19,002 bases of DNA from Clostridiales bacterium (GTDB lineage: Bacteria > Bacillota > Clostridia > Lachnospirales > Lachnospiraceae). The stretch covers positions 1 to 19,002 of the forward strand of contig JAGZDD010000069.1 of the NCBI GenBank assembly GCA_018369015.1, given 5' to 3'. The position numbers and the translations under genes were made by a program. How positions within the stretch are numbered: the stretch's first letter is position 1; each line of letters starts with the position of its first letter. The notes under the pieces are model-generated. The model did not search any database. It was not told the origin of the DNA and saw only the letters and a list, made by a program, of their open reading frames with translations. Below, in pieces: positions 1 through 7,689 of the stretch.

Positions 1-11
1 CGCTCGGCGCG

Positions 12-37
12 AGAGTTCCGCAAGCGGAACTCTTTGT
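12..37 (+). terminator. Hairpin terminator at left edge, convergent with the chemoreceptor gene
   Basis: A perfect 9-bp stem (AGAGTTCCG at 12-20, CGGAACTCT at 25-33) closes a CAAG loop and is followed on the plus strand by TTGTT. It lies about 12 bases beyond the stop codon (46-48) of the minus-strand chemoreceptor. The short T-tract is on the plus strand, so it best fits a plus-strand gene ending just outside the window. It may also stop the chemoreceptor operon. Confidence 0.6.
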
Positions 38-45
38 TCCAAGGA

Positions 46-2220
46 TTATTTTTTTTGCTGCCTGCGTATATATTCCGCAAGTTTCATATCTTCTTTTTTT
101 ATGTGGTTTGTAAGCCATCCGGCGATAGCGCTGTTGACCTTTCCGACCATTTCAATGGTAGGGCCTTTTTCCGTAAATTCTCTGCCAAGATTTCGGATGA
201 CTTCTTTATATGTTTCGTGGTATCTTTTATGGTTGGCATAATCCGGGTAGCCATAACGCTTTTGAAGATCCTCCTCATCGGAGAAATGCCTGGAAGTGTA
301 ATCATATAAAAACTGAATGGATTTTTCCAGGGCGTTTCTTCCCTGGCCGCTGCTGCAGGCGTCAAGAAGATTGTTGATCGCGTCGAAAAGCTCTTTATGC
401 TCGCTGTCAATAAGGTCATTTCCCGTCCGAAGGTCGCTGGTCAGGGAATAGCGGTTAGAGCGGAAGCTTCCTGCCGATGCCTGCGGCACGGATGGTCCGC
501 TGCTGCCCATACGGCCGGAACTTTTCCCGGCTCCGGGAAGGGAGGAGGTCAGGGAAAACTGGCCAATAAGTGTTTCAAGGATCTGCGACTGGCTGGAAAG
601 CTCTTCGCTTGCGGCGGCGCTTTCCTGGGCTGTTGCAGAATTTGTCTGAACAACGCTGGAAATCTGGTCGACGCCCTGGCTGATTTCACTGATCGAAACC
701 GCTTCGTTTTTAGCTGTTTCAGAAATTTCGCTCACATAGGAAACGGCCTGATTTGTGCTGTCCACCGCGCGGGTCATAGACTCGGCTGTCCTGTTAGCCA
801 TGTCGCTGCCGTGCTTGACTGCTGTGATTGTACTTTCGATCAGGCTTGTGGTATTTGTAGCCGCCTCCGCGCTTTTGGAAGCCAGATTGCGCACCTCGTC
901 GGCAACGACCGCGAATCCCTTTCCGGCGCTTCCGGCCCGGGCAGCTTCCACGGCTGCGTTTAAAGCAAGGATATTCGTCTGGAATGCAATATCCTCAATG
1001 GTTTTAATAATTTTACTGATGTCATTGGAACGGCTGCTGATTTCTCCCATAGCCGCAATCATTTCCCGCATGTTCTGGTTGGAGTCGTTTAAGCAGTTTT
1101 GCGCTTCAATTACCTGCTGGTTCGCGTTGTTGGCGTTATCGGCCATGTCTGTAATCTGACGGGAAACGTCATCAATGGTTGAGGCAAGCTCCTCGACAGA
1201 AGCGGCCTGCTCGGTTGCACCCTGGGCAAGCACCTGGGAACCGTTAGCCACCTGGTCAGCGCCTCCGGCTACCTGGTCGGCAACATTTTTGATTTTCCGA
1301 AGAGTATCGCTCAGGCTTGTTTTCATGCGCAAAATGGAAGTGTGAATTGAGGAAAAATCGCCGACATAAATATCCTGATTGGAAGATTCCACGTTAAAGT
1401 TTCCCTGGGAAACCTCCCCGATCAGATAATCGAGGTCATGGACAACGTCTGAGATACTTCCGGAAATGCTGCGGAAGCTGTCAGCCAGGCTGCCGATTTC
1501 ATCTTTGCCGTTATATTTGACCGGATGATCGAAGCTTCCCTGAGCCATATACTTCATTGCGGTTTCGATTTCGCGGATTGGCCTGGAAATGGAAGCCGTA
1601 ACAATAAAGGTGATCATTACCGTGACGATGAGGGAGACCACAGCAATACAAATGACAAGAATTATTGAAATATTTGTCACTTTGATATTGTTGGAGATGA
1701 TTTTGGTACGCAGGGCGTCTGACTGGGAAGACAGCTCGGCGGCCATGTCTGCGGCGGAATTTAACGCCGGGGTACACTGGGTCAGTATAATCTCCGTGGC
1801 CCGGTCAAAATCGCTGTTTTCCACTGCGTTAATAATGGTATCGCCCAGTGAGAACCAGGAGTTTAAGGCTGTTTCATATTCGGAGAGCTCCTGGGTGTCC
1901 AAAACGGCCGTATCCTTGAGGATTTGGAGCTGGTTTTTGATTTCCTCCAGATTTGTGTTGATCTCGTCCTTCATTTCGGAAAACTGGCTTGTATCCTTTG
2001 TAAGGGCCAGATCGCGGATATAGCGGGCCGCGATATTCATATAAAGCTGGCTTTCCTTTATGGCATCATCGGTTTTCTGGATGCTGCTGACATAAAAATT
2101 AAGGTTGGAATTTGCCTTATTCAGGCTGCTGATCGACAGGATAGCAATGATGACTGTTAAGACAAGCACCATACTAAATGCCGTAAATAGTCGGTTTCTA
2201 ATGGTTAGTTTCTTTAGCAT
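46..2220 (-). CDS. Methyl-accepting chemotaxis protein with C-terminal hemerythrin domain
   Basis: Membrane chemoreceptor that signals to CheA/CheW, 724 residues from the chosen start. Order: TM1 about 11-31, an extracytoplasmic helical domain (about 32-180), TM2 about 184-208, HAMP from about 209 and possibly a second HAMP-like segment (to about 305), the methyl-accepting coiled coil about 310-557 with the conserved hairpin tip around 411-445 (AFQTNILALNAAVEAARAG), a Ser/Gly/Pro-rich linker, then hemerythrin at about 590-720. All seven expected di-iron ligands are visible: H608, H645, E649, H664, H668, H706 and D711. By family knowledge (e.g. DcrH of Desulfovibrio) such a domain binds O2 in the cytoplasm, so oxygen or redox input is inferred. 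Start: ATG at 2220 has AGAAGGG at about 9 nt; the ATG at 2229 sits directly on that ribosome site and is less likely. It overlaps the end of the FlhB-like gene, suggesting translational coupling. Confidence 0.95.
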   Translation of the reverse strand: MLKKLTIRNRLFTAFSMVLVLTVIIAILSISSLNKANSNLNFYVSSIQKTDDAIKESQLYMNIAARYIRDLALTKDTSQFSEMKDEINTNLEEIKNQLQILKDTAVLDTQELSEYETALNSWFSLGDTIINAVENSDFDRATEIILTQCTPALNSAADMAAELSSQSDALRTKIISNNIKVTNISIILVICIAVVSLIVTVMITFIVTASISRPIREIETAMKYMAQGSFDHPVKYNGKDEIGSLADSFRSISGSISDVVHDLDYLIGEVSQGNFNVESSNQDIYVGDFSSIHTSILRMKTSLSDTLRKIKNVADQVAGGADQVANGSQVLAQGATEQAASVEELASTIDDVSRQITDMADNANNANQQVIEAQNCLNDSNQNMREMIAAMGEISSRSNDISKIIKTIEDIAFQTNILALNAAVEAARAGSAGKGFAVVADEVRNLASKSAEAATNTTSLIESTITAVKHGSDMANRTAESMTRAVDSTNQAVSYVSEISETAKNEAVSISEISQGVDQISSVVQTNSATAQESAAASEELSSQSQILETLIGQFSLTSSLPGAGKSSGRMGSSGPSVPQASAGSFRSNRYSLTSDLRTGNDLIDSEHKELFDAINNLLDACSSGQGRNALEKSIQFLYDYTSRHFSDEEDLQKRYGYPDYANHKRYHETYKEVIRNLGREFTEKGPTIEMVGKVNSAIAGWLTNHIKKEDMKLAEYIRRQQKK

Positions 2221-2518
2221 AATTTTCATCCCTTCTGTCTTCTCCGGTTTTCGGGGAAAACTTTAAAAAATACATATAAATTTCAACAATGGCCTGATAA
2301 AGCTCCTGAGGAATTTCAGAACCAAGATTGAGCTGGGTAAGTACGGTGGCAAGTGAATTGTCTTCATAAACAGGAATTTGGTTTTCCAATGCTGTTTCCA
2401 CAATTTTTTCGGCCAGATAGCCCATTCCTGAGGCAACGATAACCGGAGCCGCAGACTGGGTATCGTCATATTTTAATGCGACCGCTTTTTTGTTTAATGT
2501 GTCATTAAACTGTGACAT
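2198..2518 (-). CDS. Free-standing FlhB C-terminal-domain protein (FlhX/YlqH type)
   Basis: Small protein of 106 residues matching the cytoplasmic export-switch domain of FlhB (AVALKYD, then PVYEDNSLATVL and EIPQELYQAIVEIY), without the membrane part. The autocleavage NPTH motif of true FlhB is absent: the N terminus reads MSQFNDTLNKKAVALKYD. This matches Bacillus YlqH/FlhX-type proteins, which in some bacteria can replace the FlhB C-terminal domain. An upstream in-frame ATG (2590) would add 24 residues, but ATG 2518 has GGGAG at a good distance and gives the family's usual N terminus. The start overlaps the end of the FliK-like gene by 14 bp, and its end overlaps the chemoreceptor start. The pairing with a FliK-like gene parallels ylqG-ylqH. 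The true flhB is not in this window. Confidence 0.85.
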   Translation of the reverse strand: MSQFNDTLNKKAVALKYDDTQSAAPVIVASGMGYLAEKIVETALENQIPVYEDNSLATVLTQLNLGSEIPQELYQAIVEIYMYFLKFSPKTGEDRRDENYAKETNH

Positions 2519-3932
2519 TGATTGAATTTCTCCCTTCCTTAATTTTTGGAAAAACTCCGCTGACAGGAATTGTTCCATTGCTTTTATCAATACCTAGATA
2601 GTCACATTTTAAATGATTCCTTTTGAGTATTTCGGCAAGGCCAGAGCGCAGCTCGCTCTCAGCGTCTTCAAGGCCCTGGGGATAAAAAAGCTGCAGCTCC
2701 ACGGATTCATTGGCGTAATACAAAATGACTTCAAAGGTGCCGGTATGTTCAAGGCTAAATTTAAGGAGCAGACGTATCCCACGTTCTTCCTTACCGGTAT
2801 CGCTGTTTTTGTTACGGTCGTCCGGGTCGATCCACATTTCCGAAAGGGCAAGGCTGCCGTTAATATCCATAGGAACAAGAAGATGGGTTAAGGGCATATA
2901 AACACTTTCGTTAATAAGAATACTGCGGATAATATTTTCAAAAATCTGTTTATTATCCGAGCCGGCCTCGCCCCTCATCCCCGCCTGGAGTATATGGATA
3001 AATGCCTGCTGCCAGGACGTTTCCGGGCTGTCTGCCTGAAATTTTGCGGCGCGGGAAAGCTCAAATAATTCCTGAGCGGACAGACTGCCTAAAGCTTTAT
3101 TAAACGAAGGAAAACGCTGCAAAAATTTATAGGCGTTATAAACCCGCTCTATATCCCCGTTTTCATAGCGGGATATTTGGTAGGCAAGCACACTGATGAG
3201 ATTCCGCAGTGTGCCGCTTTCCTTTGTGCTGGAAACATATTTTCCGAGAAGCGGGAGAATCTCCTTTTCTAATAACTGAATATTCGGCGTGTGATTCCCG
3301 TTTTGAAGCATTTTTAGCTGTCCGGCCAAAGGCTCTAAGGTACGCCAAAAATCCGGAAGGATGTAGCCTTTCATTTCCCGGAGATTTTGCTGTATACTGC
3401 TAAGCAAATGTTCGTCGGAGCTTAAATCCGAGAATTTCCTCAGAAAATCTAACATGGCCGATTTTAACTCTACCGTAGGGGCATTGATAAATATCCGGCG
3501 GATGGTGTCAAAAAATGCGCCGTGGAAACGGTTGGACGCCGCCGCCTGCTTTTCAAGGAAGCCTGGCAGATTTTCCGGCGAAAAACGTATAGATTGAAAA
3601 AGCTTGGAGATCTGTCCGGCAGTTTCTTTTGAAATCCCGGATTCGCCAAGCAAGTGCATCCGGTTAAATAGCATGGCACAAAGGCTTTCATTGGCCCGGG
3701 GGATTTCCTTGAGCGTTTGAATAAAATTTTCAAAATTGGAATGATAATTTAATTCAATATTGCTTTTTCCAGAGTTATTTTGTGCTTCAGGTCTGCCGTC
3801 CGGCCGTGTCACCTTATCCGTTTCCACCGGGTTTTTTACATTTAGAGTATTTTCGTAGTTTCCGTTACCCGTCCGGACAGAGGTGTCATAATTTGTGTTT
3901 AATGCTGTAGTTACTTTTAATATATTTGACAT
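2505..3932 (-). CDS. FliK-like flagellar hook-length control family protein (YlqG-like)
   Basis: A 475-residue soluble protein with no signal peptide or membrane segment. The first ~60 residues are polar and low in complexity (Asn, Thr, Gly, Lys). A mainly helical middle (about 65-340) follows, with no recognised motif. The C-terminal ~110 residues alternate beta and helix (RLLLKFSLEHTGTFEVILYY, then LRSGLAEILKRNHLKCDYLGI), which resembles the FliK C-terminal domain. FliK proteins measure hook length and touch the FlhB C-terminal domain to switch export substrate. Here the next gene encodes just such an FlhB domain, overlapping by 14 bp, so the two probably act together. The start has AGAAGG about 6 nt upstream. 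The FliK assignment rests on the C-terminal pattern and the neighbour; sequence conservation is weak. It is unlikely to be the main fliK, which normally sits in the hook-basal-body operon. Confidence 0.65.
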   Translation of the reverse strand: MSNILKVTTALNTNYDTSVRTGNGNYENTLNVKNPVETDKVTRPDGRPEAQNNSGKSNIELNYHSNFENFIQTLKEIPRANESLCAMLFNRMHLLGESGISKETAGQISKLFQSIRFSPENLPGFLEKQAAASNRFHGAFFDTIRRIFINAPTVELKSAMLDFLRKFSDLSSDEHLLSSIQQNLREMKGYILPDFWRTLEPLAGQLKMLQNGNHTPNIQLLEKEILPLLGKYVSSTKESGTLRNLISVLAYQISRYENGDIERVYNAYKFLQRFPSFNKALGSLSAQELFELSRAAKFQADSPETSWQQAFIHILQAGMRGEAGSDNKQIFENIIRSILINESVYMPLTHLLVPMDINGSLALSEMWIDPDDRNKNSDTGKEERGIRLLLKFSLEHTGTFEVILYYANESVELQLFYPQGLEDAESELRSGLAEILKRNHLKCDYLGIDKSNGTIPVSGVFPKIKEGRNSINVTV

Positions 3933-3955
3933 TTTCTACCTTCTATCACGATTAT
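3926..3955 (+). promoter_or_regulatory. Candidate sigma-A promoter for cheA
   Basis: A consensus TTGACA (3926-3931) is followed after 18 bases by GATTAT (3950-3955, 4/6 match). The -35 overlaps the first codons of the divergent FliK-like gene. If used, the transcript would start near 3962 and carry the whole inverted repeat at 3984-4011 in a ~65-nt leader. It competes with the sigma-D candidate just downstream. Confidence 0.4.
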
Positions 3956-3959
3956 CTTC

Positions 3960-3986
3960 TTATTTTTTCCTGTAAATGGACGATAT
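3960..3986 (+). promoter_or_regulatory. Candidate sigma-D (sigma-28) promoter for cheA
   Basis: TTAT (3960-3963), 15 bases, then GACGATAT (3979-3986), a 7/8 match to GCCGATAT. The spacing equals that of the candidates before flagellin, flgM and the gene at the right edge. The -10 overlaps the left arm of the inverted repeat at 3984-4011 by three bases, so anything bound there would affect it. Confidence 0.5.
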
Positions 3987-4011
3987 TTTACATAGAATCA
4001 TATGTAAAATA
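3984..4011. promoter_or_regulatory. Perfect 11-bp inverted repeat in divergent intergenic region
   Basis: TATTTTACATA (3984-3994) and TATGTAAAATA (4001-4011) are exact reverse complements separated by GAATCA. The element fills the part of the 94-bp divergent gap next to cheA and ends one base before the AAGGCGGTG ribosome site. It overlaps the candidate sigma-D -10 and start point. It could be a dimeric repressor operator, or an AU-rich hairpin in a transcript starting further upstream. No specific regulator is recognised. Confidence 0.6.
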
Positions 4012-4026
4012 AGGCGGTGTTTATTT

Positions 4027-6321
4027 ATGGACAATGGCATGGATAATATGCTCGACATGTATTTATATGAAACAAATACACTTCTTGAACAACTTGACGA
4101 CCTTTTAATTGAGGCTGAGAAAAACCAGGATTTTACAACAGAAGATGTAAACGAGATTTTTCGTATCATGCATACAATTAAAGGCTCCTCTGCAATGATG
4201 GAGTTTCAGTCTTTAATGACCATAGCCCACCATGTCGAGGATTTATTCTTTTATATCCGTGAGAACGGCATGGACGCAATTCCTGAAGCCTATAAAAGCG
4301 ATCTGTTCAACCTTATGTTTAAGTCCACAGATTGGCTGAGGGCTGAAGTGGAAAAGGTTGAGAATAATATGCCTCTCAGTACGAATATCGGCACAATGAC
4401 AGAAGAAATTAATAACTTTTTGCAAAAAATAAGTAATAATAAGGAAGACAACGGCTTAAAGGAAGCGCCGGGCAAAGACGAAAAAATGTCCGGGGAGCCG
4501 CTGCCGGACTGTGCGCAGCCCTATTTCGTCCGCATTTTCTTTGACGAGGGCTGCGGCATGGAAAATCTGCGGGCATTTATGGTGATGACCGCGCTGGCTG
4601 ACGAGGGGATCGTGTGCGGATATTTTCCTGAAAATGTGGAAAATGACAGCAGCACAAGCGAAGCAATTATTGAAAACGGTTTTTTTGTGTTAGCCAATAA
4701 CCTTGAGGACGCCCAAAAAATTATGGCTATTGTAGAAGAACAGGGAAATATCCATTCCTATGAGCTGATTGAAAATCCGGCAGGAAAAGAGAGCTCCCCC
4801 GAAGGGCAGCAAGACAAGGAAAGCGCAAAAGCGTCCGGGGAGCCTTTGGCCGTGGAGGGCGGCGCAGTGCCCGGGGCCCAAAAGGCCGTGGAAGGCGGCG
4901 CAGTGCCCGGGGGCCAAAAGGCCGGGGAAGGAGGCGCAGTGCCCGGGGGCCAAAAGGCCGGGGAAGGAGGCGCAGTGCCCGGGAGCCTAAAGGCCCGGGG
5001 AAGCGCTGCGGAAAAAACGGCGGGACAAAACGGTCAGGGCCGCGATAACCTTAAGCAGAGCGTGAAAAAACAAGCGTCTGGCAGCGCGCCGAAAAAAAGC
5101 AGCCCGGCAGGCGCAGGCCCGGCGGCTTCGATGAAGCAAAATCTCATCAGCGTCAATCTTTCTAAGCTGGACAGCCTTATGGCCATTGTCGGAGAGATTG
5201 TTATTACCGAATCGATGGTCACATCAGCTACGGAAATTAAAAATCTTAAGCTGGACAGCTTTTTAAAATCTGCGCGCCAGCTGCGCAAGCTGACGGACGA
5301 TCTGCAGGATATTGCCATGTCCCTTAGGATGGTTCCGGTAGCAGCGACATTTCAAAAAATGAACCGGATTGTCAGAGATATGAATAAAACTCTTGGGAAA
5401 AATGTGCGGTTAGTCATTGAGGGGGAGGATACAGAGGTTGATAAAAGTATTGTCGATTGCATTGCTGACCCGATTATGCATATTGTGAGAAATTCCATGG
5501 ATCATGGCATTGAGGAAAACGTGCAGGACCGCATTGACGCGGGAAAATCTCCCGAAGGAACGATTACCCTGTCGGCAAGCCATACCGGCAGCGAGGTCGT
5601 GATTTCTGTTACAGATGACGGCCGGGGAATGGACACTGAAAAAATTTTGGAAAAGGCGGAGAGAAACGGACTTCTTAACAAGCCGGCCTCGGAATATTCT
5701 CAGAAAGAGGCGCTGGCCCTTTTGATGCTCCCGGGCTTTTCCACCAATGAGGTTGTTACGGAATTTTCCGGCAGGGGTGTCGGCATGGACGTTGTGAAGA
5801 AAAATGTGGAATCGGTCGGCGGCGTCATTAATATTACAAGCGAGCTTGGCAAAGGCAGCACAACAACTTTAAAAATACCGCTGACCTTAGCGATTGTTGA
5901 CGGAATGGAAATCCGGGTAGGAAATTCCATATTTACAATCCCTATTTCCAACATCCGCCAGTCTTTTAAGGCTTCCGGGAAAGATATTATATACGATGCC
6001 GCAGATAATGAGATGATTAAATGTATGGATGAATTTTATCCGATTATCCGCGTCAACCGGCTGTATCATATTGAAAATGCTGAGGAGGCAATCGAAGACG
6101 GTATTTTGATCTGGGTGGAAGCCAGCGATAAATCCTACTGCCTGTTTGTCGATGAGCTTATAGGCGAGCAGCAGGTTGTTGTGAAGCCTTTGCCGCCCTA
6201 TCTGAATAATTTTAATATTAAAGAATACGGAATCAGCGGGTGTACGATTTTAGGCGACGGCAATATTAGTATCATTCTCGATATTGCCAGTATGTATGGC
6301 GCACAGGCCGGACATTATTAA
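4027..6321 (+). CDS. cheA: Chemotaxis histidine kinase CheA
   Basis: Cytoplasmic kinase that phosphorylates itself and passes phosphate to CheY and CheB; 764 residues from ATG 4027, chosen because AAGGCGGTG lies about 8 nt upstream (an in-frame ATG at 3976 has none and falls in the promoter region). P1: MHTIKGSS with phospho-accepting H49. P2 regulator-binding domain about 166-248. A long low-complexity linker (about 249-370) holds four 12-residue repeats at 276-323. P3 dimerisation about 372-430. P4 ATPase: HIVRNSMDHG (H485, N489), DDGRG (530-534), GRGVGMD (582-588). P5 CheW-like from about 625 to the end. All key residues are present, so it should be active. It heads the cheA-cheW-cheR-cheB cluster, with cheW starting 14 bp after its stop. 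Confidence 0.98.
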   Translation: MDNGMDNMLDMYLYETNTLLEQLDDLLIEAEKNQDFTTEDVNEIFRIMHTIKGSSAMMEFQSLMTIAHHVEDLFFYIRENGMDAIPEAYKSDLFNLMFKSTDWLRAEVEKVENNMPLSTNIGTMTEEINNFLQKISNNKEDNGLKEAPGKDEKMSGEPLPDCAQPYFVRIFFDEGCGMENLRAFMVMTALADEGIVCGYFPENVENDSSTSEAIIENGFFVLANNLEDAQKIMAIVEEQGNIHSYELIENPAGKESSPEGQQDKESAKASGEPLAVEGGAVPGAQKAVEGGAVPGGQKAGEGGAVPGGQKAGEGGAVPGSLKARGSAAEKTAGQNGQGRDNLKQSVKKQASGSAPKKSSPAGAGPAASMKQNLISVNLSKLDSLMAIVGEIVITESMVTSATEIKNLKLDSFLKSARQLRKLTDDLQDIAMSLRMVPVAATFQKMNRIVRDMNKTLGKNVRLVIEGEDTEVDKSIVDCIADPIMHIVRNSMDHGIEENVQDRIDAGKSPEGTITLSASHTGSEVVISVTDDGRGMDTEKILEKAERNGLLNKPASEYSQKEALALLMLPGFSTNEVVTEFSGRGVGMDVVKKNVESVGGVINITSELGKGSTTTLKIPLTLAIVDGMEIRVGNSIFTIPISNIRQSFKASGKDIIYDAADNEMIKCMDEFYPIIRVNRLYHIENAEEAIEDGILIWVEASDKSYCLFVDELIGEQQVVVKPLPPYLNNFNIKEYGISGCTILGDGNISIILDIASMYGAQAGHY
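4852..4995 (+). repeat. Four in-frame 36-bp tandem repeats in cheA P2-P3 linker
   Basis: Units at 4852-4887, 4888-4923, 4924-4959 and 4960-4995, each encoding a variant of (V/G)EGGAVPGxxKA. Units 2 and 3 are close variants; units 3 and 4 differ at only a few bases near the end. The array is GC-rich compared with the surrounding gene and keeps frame, so copy-number change would alter linker length without breaking the kinase. Confidence 0.95.
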
Positions 6322-6335
6322 AGCAGGAGGCATAT

Positions 6336-6812
6336 ATGAAAGCAGAATTTTCTGAAATCGCTACAGATATAGTAGAAGATGAAACAGCGGAAAACGATTC
6401 CAGGCGTTTCCTTATATTTGAGATTGATAAACTGTCCATTGGGGTGAGCACGGATTTTGTCATTGAAATTATAACAAACCATGCCATTACCAGGGTTCCA
6501 ATGCTGCCCGGCTATATTGAAGGGATTATAAATCTGCGGGGCCAGATCATCCCCATTGTCAATATACGGCGCCGCATGGGAAAGCCTACAGTGGAATTTA
6601 ATGATAAAATGTGCATCATTGTCTTAAATATTGAATCCACATATATAGGCATTATTGTCGATACCGTCCAGCAGGTCGTTGACATCAATGTGAAAGAAAT
6701 ATCTCAGGTTCCGGTACATAATGGACAGGAATTGATTAACGGGATGCTGTCTATTGGCGACGGGGCAACACTGCTGTTTTTAGATTGCCAGCAGCTTGTT
6801 CACAACTTCTGA
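6336..6812 (+). CDS. cheW: Chemotaxis coupling protein CheW
   Basis: A 158-residue adaptor that bridges chemoreceptor tips and the CheA P5 domain. After an acidic ~22-residue N-terminal extension the whole protein is one CheW domain: RFLIFEIDKLSIGV, then IEGIINLRGQIIPIVNIR with the conserved NLRG, and IVDTVQQVVDI. AGGAGG sits 5 nt before the ATG. It lies between cheA and cheR, ten bases before the cheR start, consistent with one transcript. Length and motifs are normal for the family; nothing is missing. Confidence 0.97.
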   Translation: MKAEFSEIATDIVEDETAENDSRRFLIFEIDKLSIGVSTDFVIEIITNHAITRVPMLPGYIEGIINLRGQIIPIVNIRRRMGKPTVEFNDKMCIIVLNIESTYIGIIVDTVQQVVDINVKEISQVPVHNGQELINGMLSIGDGATLLFLDCQQLVHNF

Positions 6813-6822
6813 GGACGGGAAA

Positions 6823-7689
6823 ATGCTTCAAATCACAGATTATGACTTTCAAAGGCTTGCCAATTATGTAAAAAAATTTTATGGCATTGATTTATCGAAG
6901 AAAAAGCAGCTTGTTTCCGGCCGTTTGTCCAATACGGTCATTGCTTCGGGAATGAAGGATTTTGGCGAATATGTTGACAGCATTATTAAAGAAGGGCGCA
7001 ATTCAGATATTCAGGCGATGTTAAACCGCCTGACGACAAATTATACATATTTTATGCGGGAAAAGGATCATTTTGATTATTTTAAAAATATCATTCTTCC
7101 CTATTTGATAAAAACGAAGAAAAATAAAGTTTTAAGCATATGGAGCGCCGGATGTTCCTCCGGGGAAGAACCCTATACGATTTCCATGATTATTAAGGAA
7201 TATCTTGGAACTTCGGCCGGGGCGTGGGATACAAGGGTGCTTGCGACAGATATTTCTTATGATGCTTTAAGAAGCGCCTATCATGCGGTATATGATGAAA
7301 AAGCACTCAGCGCCCTGCCAAAGCAATGGCAAAAAAAATATTTCTGCCCGACATCAGCAAAGGGGATTTACTCTGTTTCAAAGGAACTTAAATCCAATGT
7401 GATTTTCCGGGAATTTAATTTAATGGAGCCAATACGCTTTAAAATTAAATTTGACGTTATTTTTTGCCGCAATGTGATGATTTATTTTGACCAGCAAACG
7501 AAGGACGCCCTTGTCGGCCGTTTTTACCAGGCGACGAATCCCGGAGGCTATTTGCTGATCGGACACTCCGAGAGCCTTAATAAAGAGCATTTGCCTTATA
7601 CCTACATACAGCCGGCAATTTACCGCAAAACGAGCAAAAATGAGGAGCCATTAAGAAATGATAGAAAAGATAAAGGTATTCGTCGTTGA
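6823..7689 (+). CDS. cheR: Chemotaxis protein methyltransferase CheR
   Basis: Transfers methyl groups from S-adenosylmethionine to glutamates of chemoreceptors; 288 residues. The N-terminal helical domain (about 1-80) ends in TTNYTYFMRE (71-80), the CheR signature. The SAM site SAGCSSGEEPYT is at 108-119, LATDIS at about 140-145, FCRNVMIYFD at 214-223 and NPGGYLLIGHSES at 239-251. ATG 6823 is chosen because GAGGACGGG lies just upstream; an in-frame ATG at 6796 would overlap cheW and has no ribosome site. The last 32 bp overlap cheB, and the tail past about residue 270 is highly charged (Lys, Arg, Asp). Confidence 0.96.
   Translation: MLQITDYDFQRLANYVKKFYGIDLSKKKQLVSGRLSNTVIASGMKDFGEYVDSIIKEGRNSDIQAMLNRLTTNYTYFMREKDHFDYFKNIILPYLIKTKKNKVLSIWSAGCSSGEEPYTISMIIKEYLGTSAGAWDTRVLATDISYDALRSAYHAVYDEKALSALPKQWQKKYFCPTSAKGIYSVSKELKSNVIFREFNLMEPIRFKIKFDVIFCRNVMIYFDQQTKDALVGRFYQATNPGGYLLIGHSESLNKEHLPYTYIQPAIYRKTSKNEEPLRNDRKDKGIRR

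Noticed and set aside
397..963. 188-residue open frame on the plus strand inside the chemoreceptor
   Set aside because: It lies antisense to the strongly conserved signalling domain, has a Cys/Gly-rich composition typical of a shadow frame, and has no ribosome site or family motif.
3939..3946. CGTGATAG-like sigma-D -10 on the minus strand for the FliK-like gene
   Set aside because: It would fall on top of the ribosome site of that gene and has GAAA, not TTAA, at the right spacing. No convincing minus-strand promoter was found in the divergent gap.
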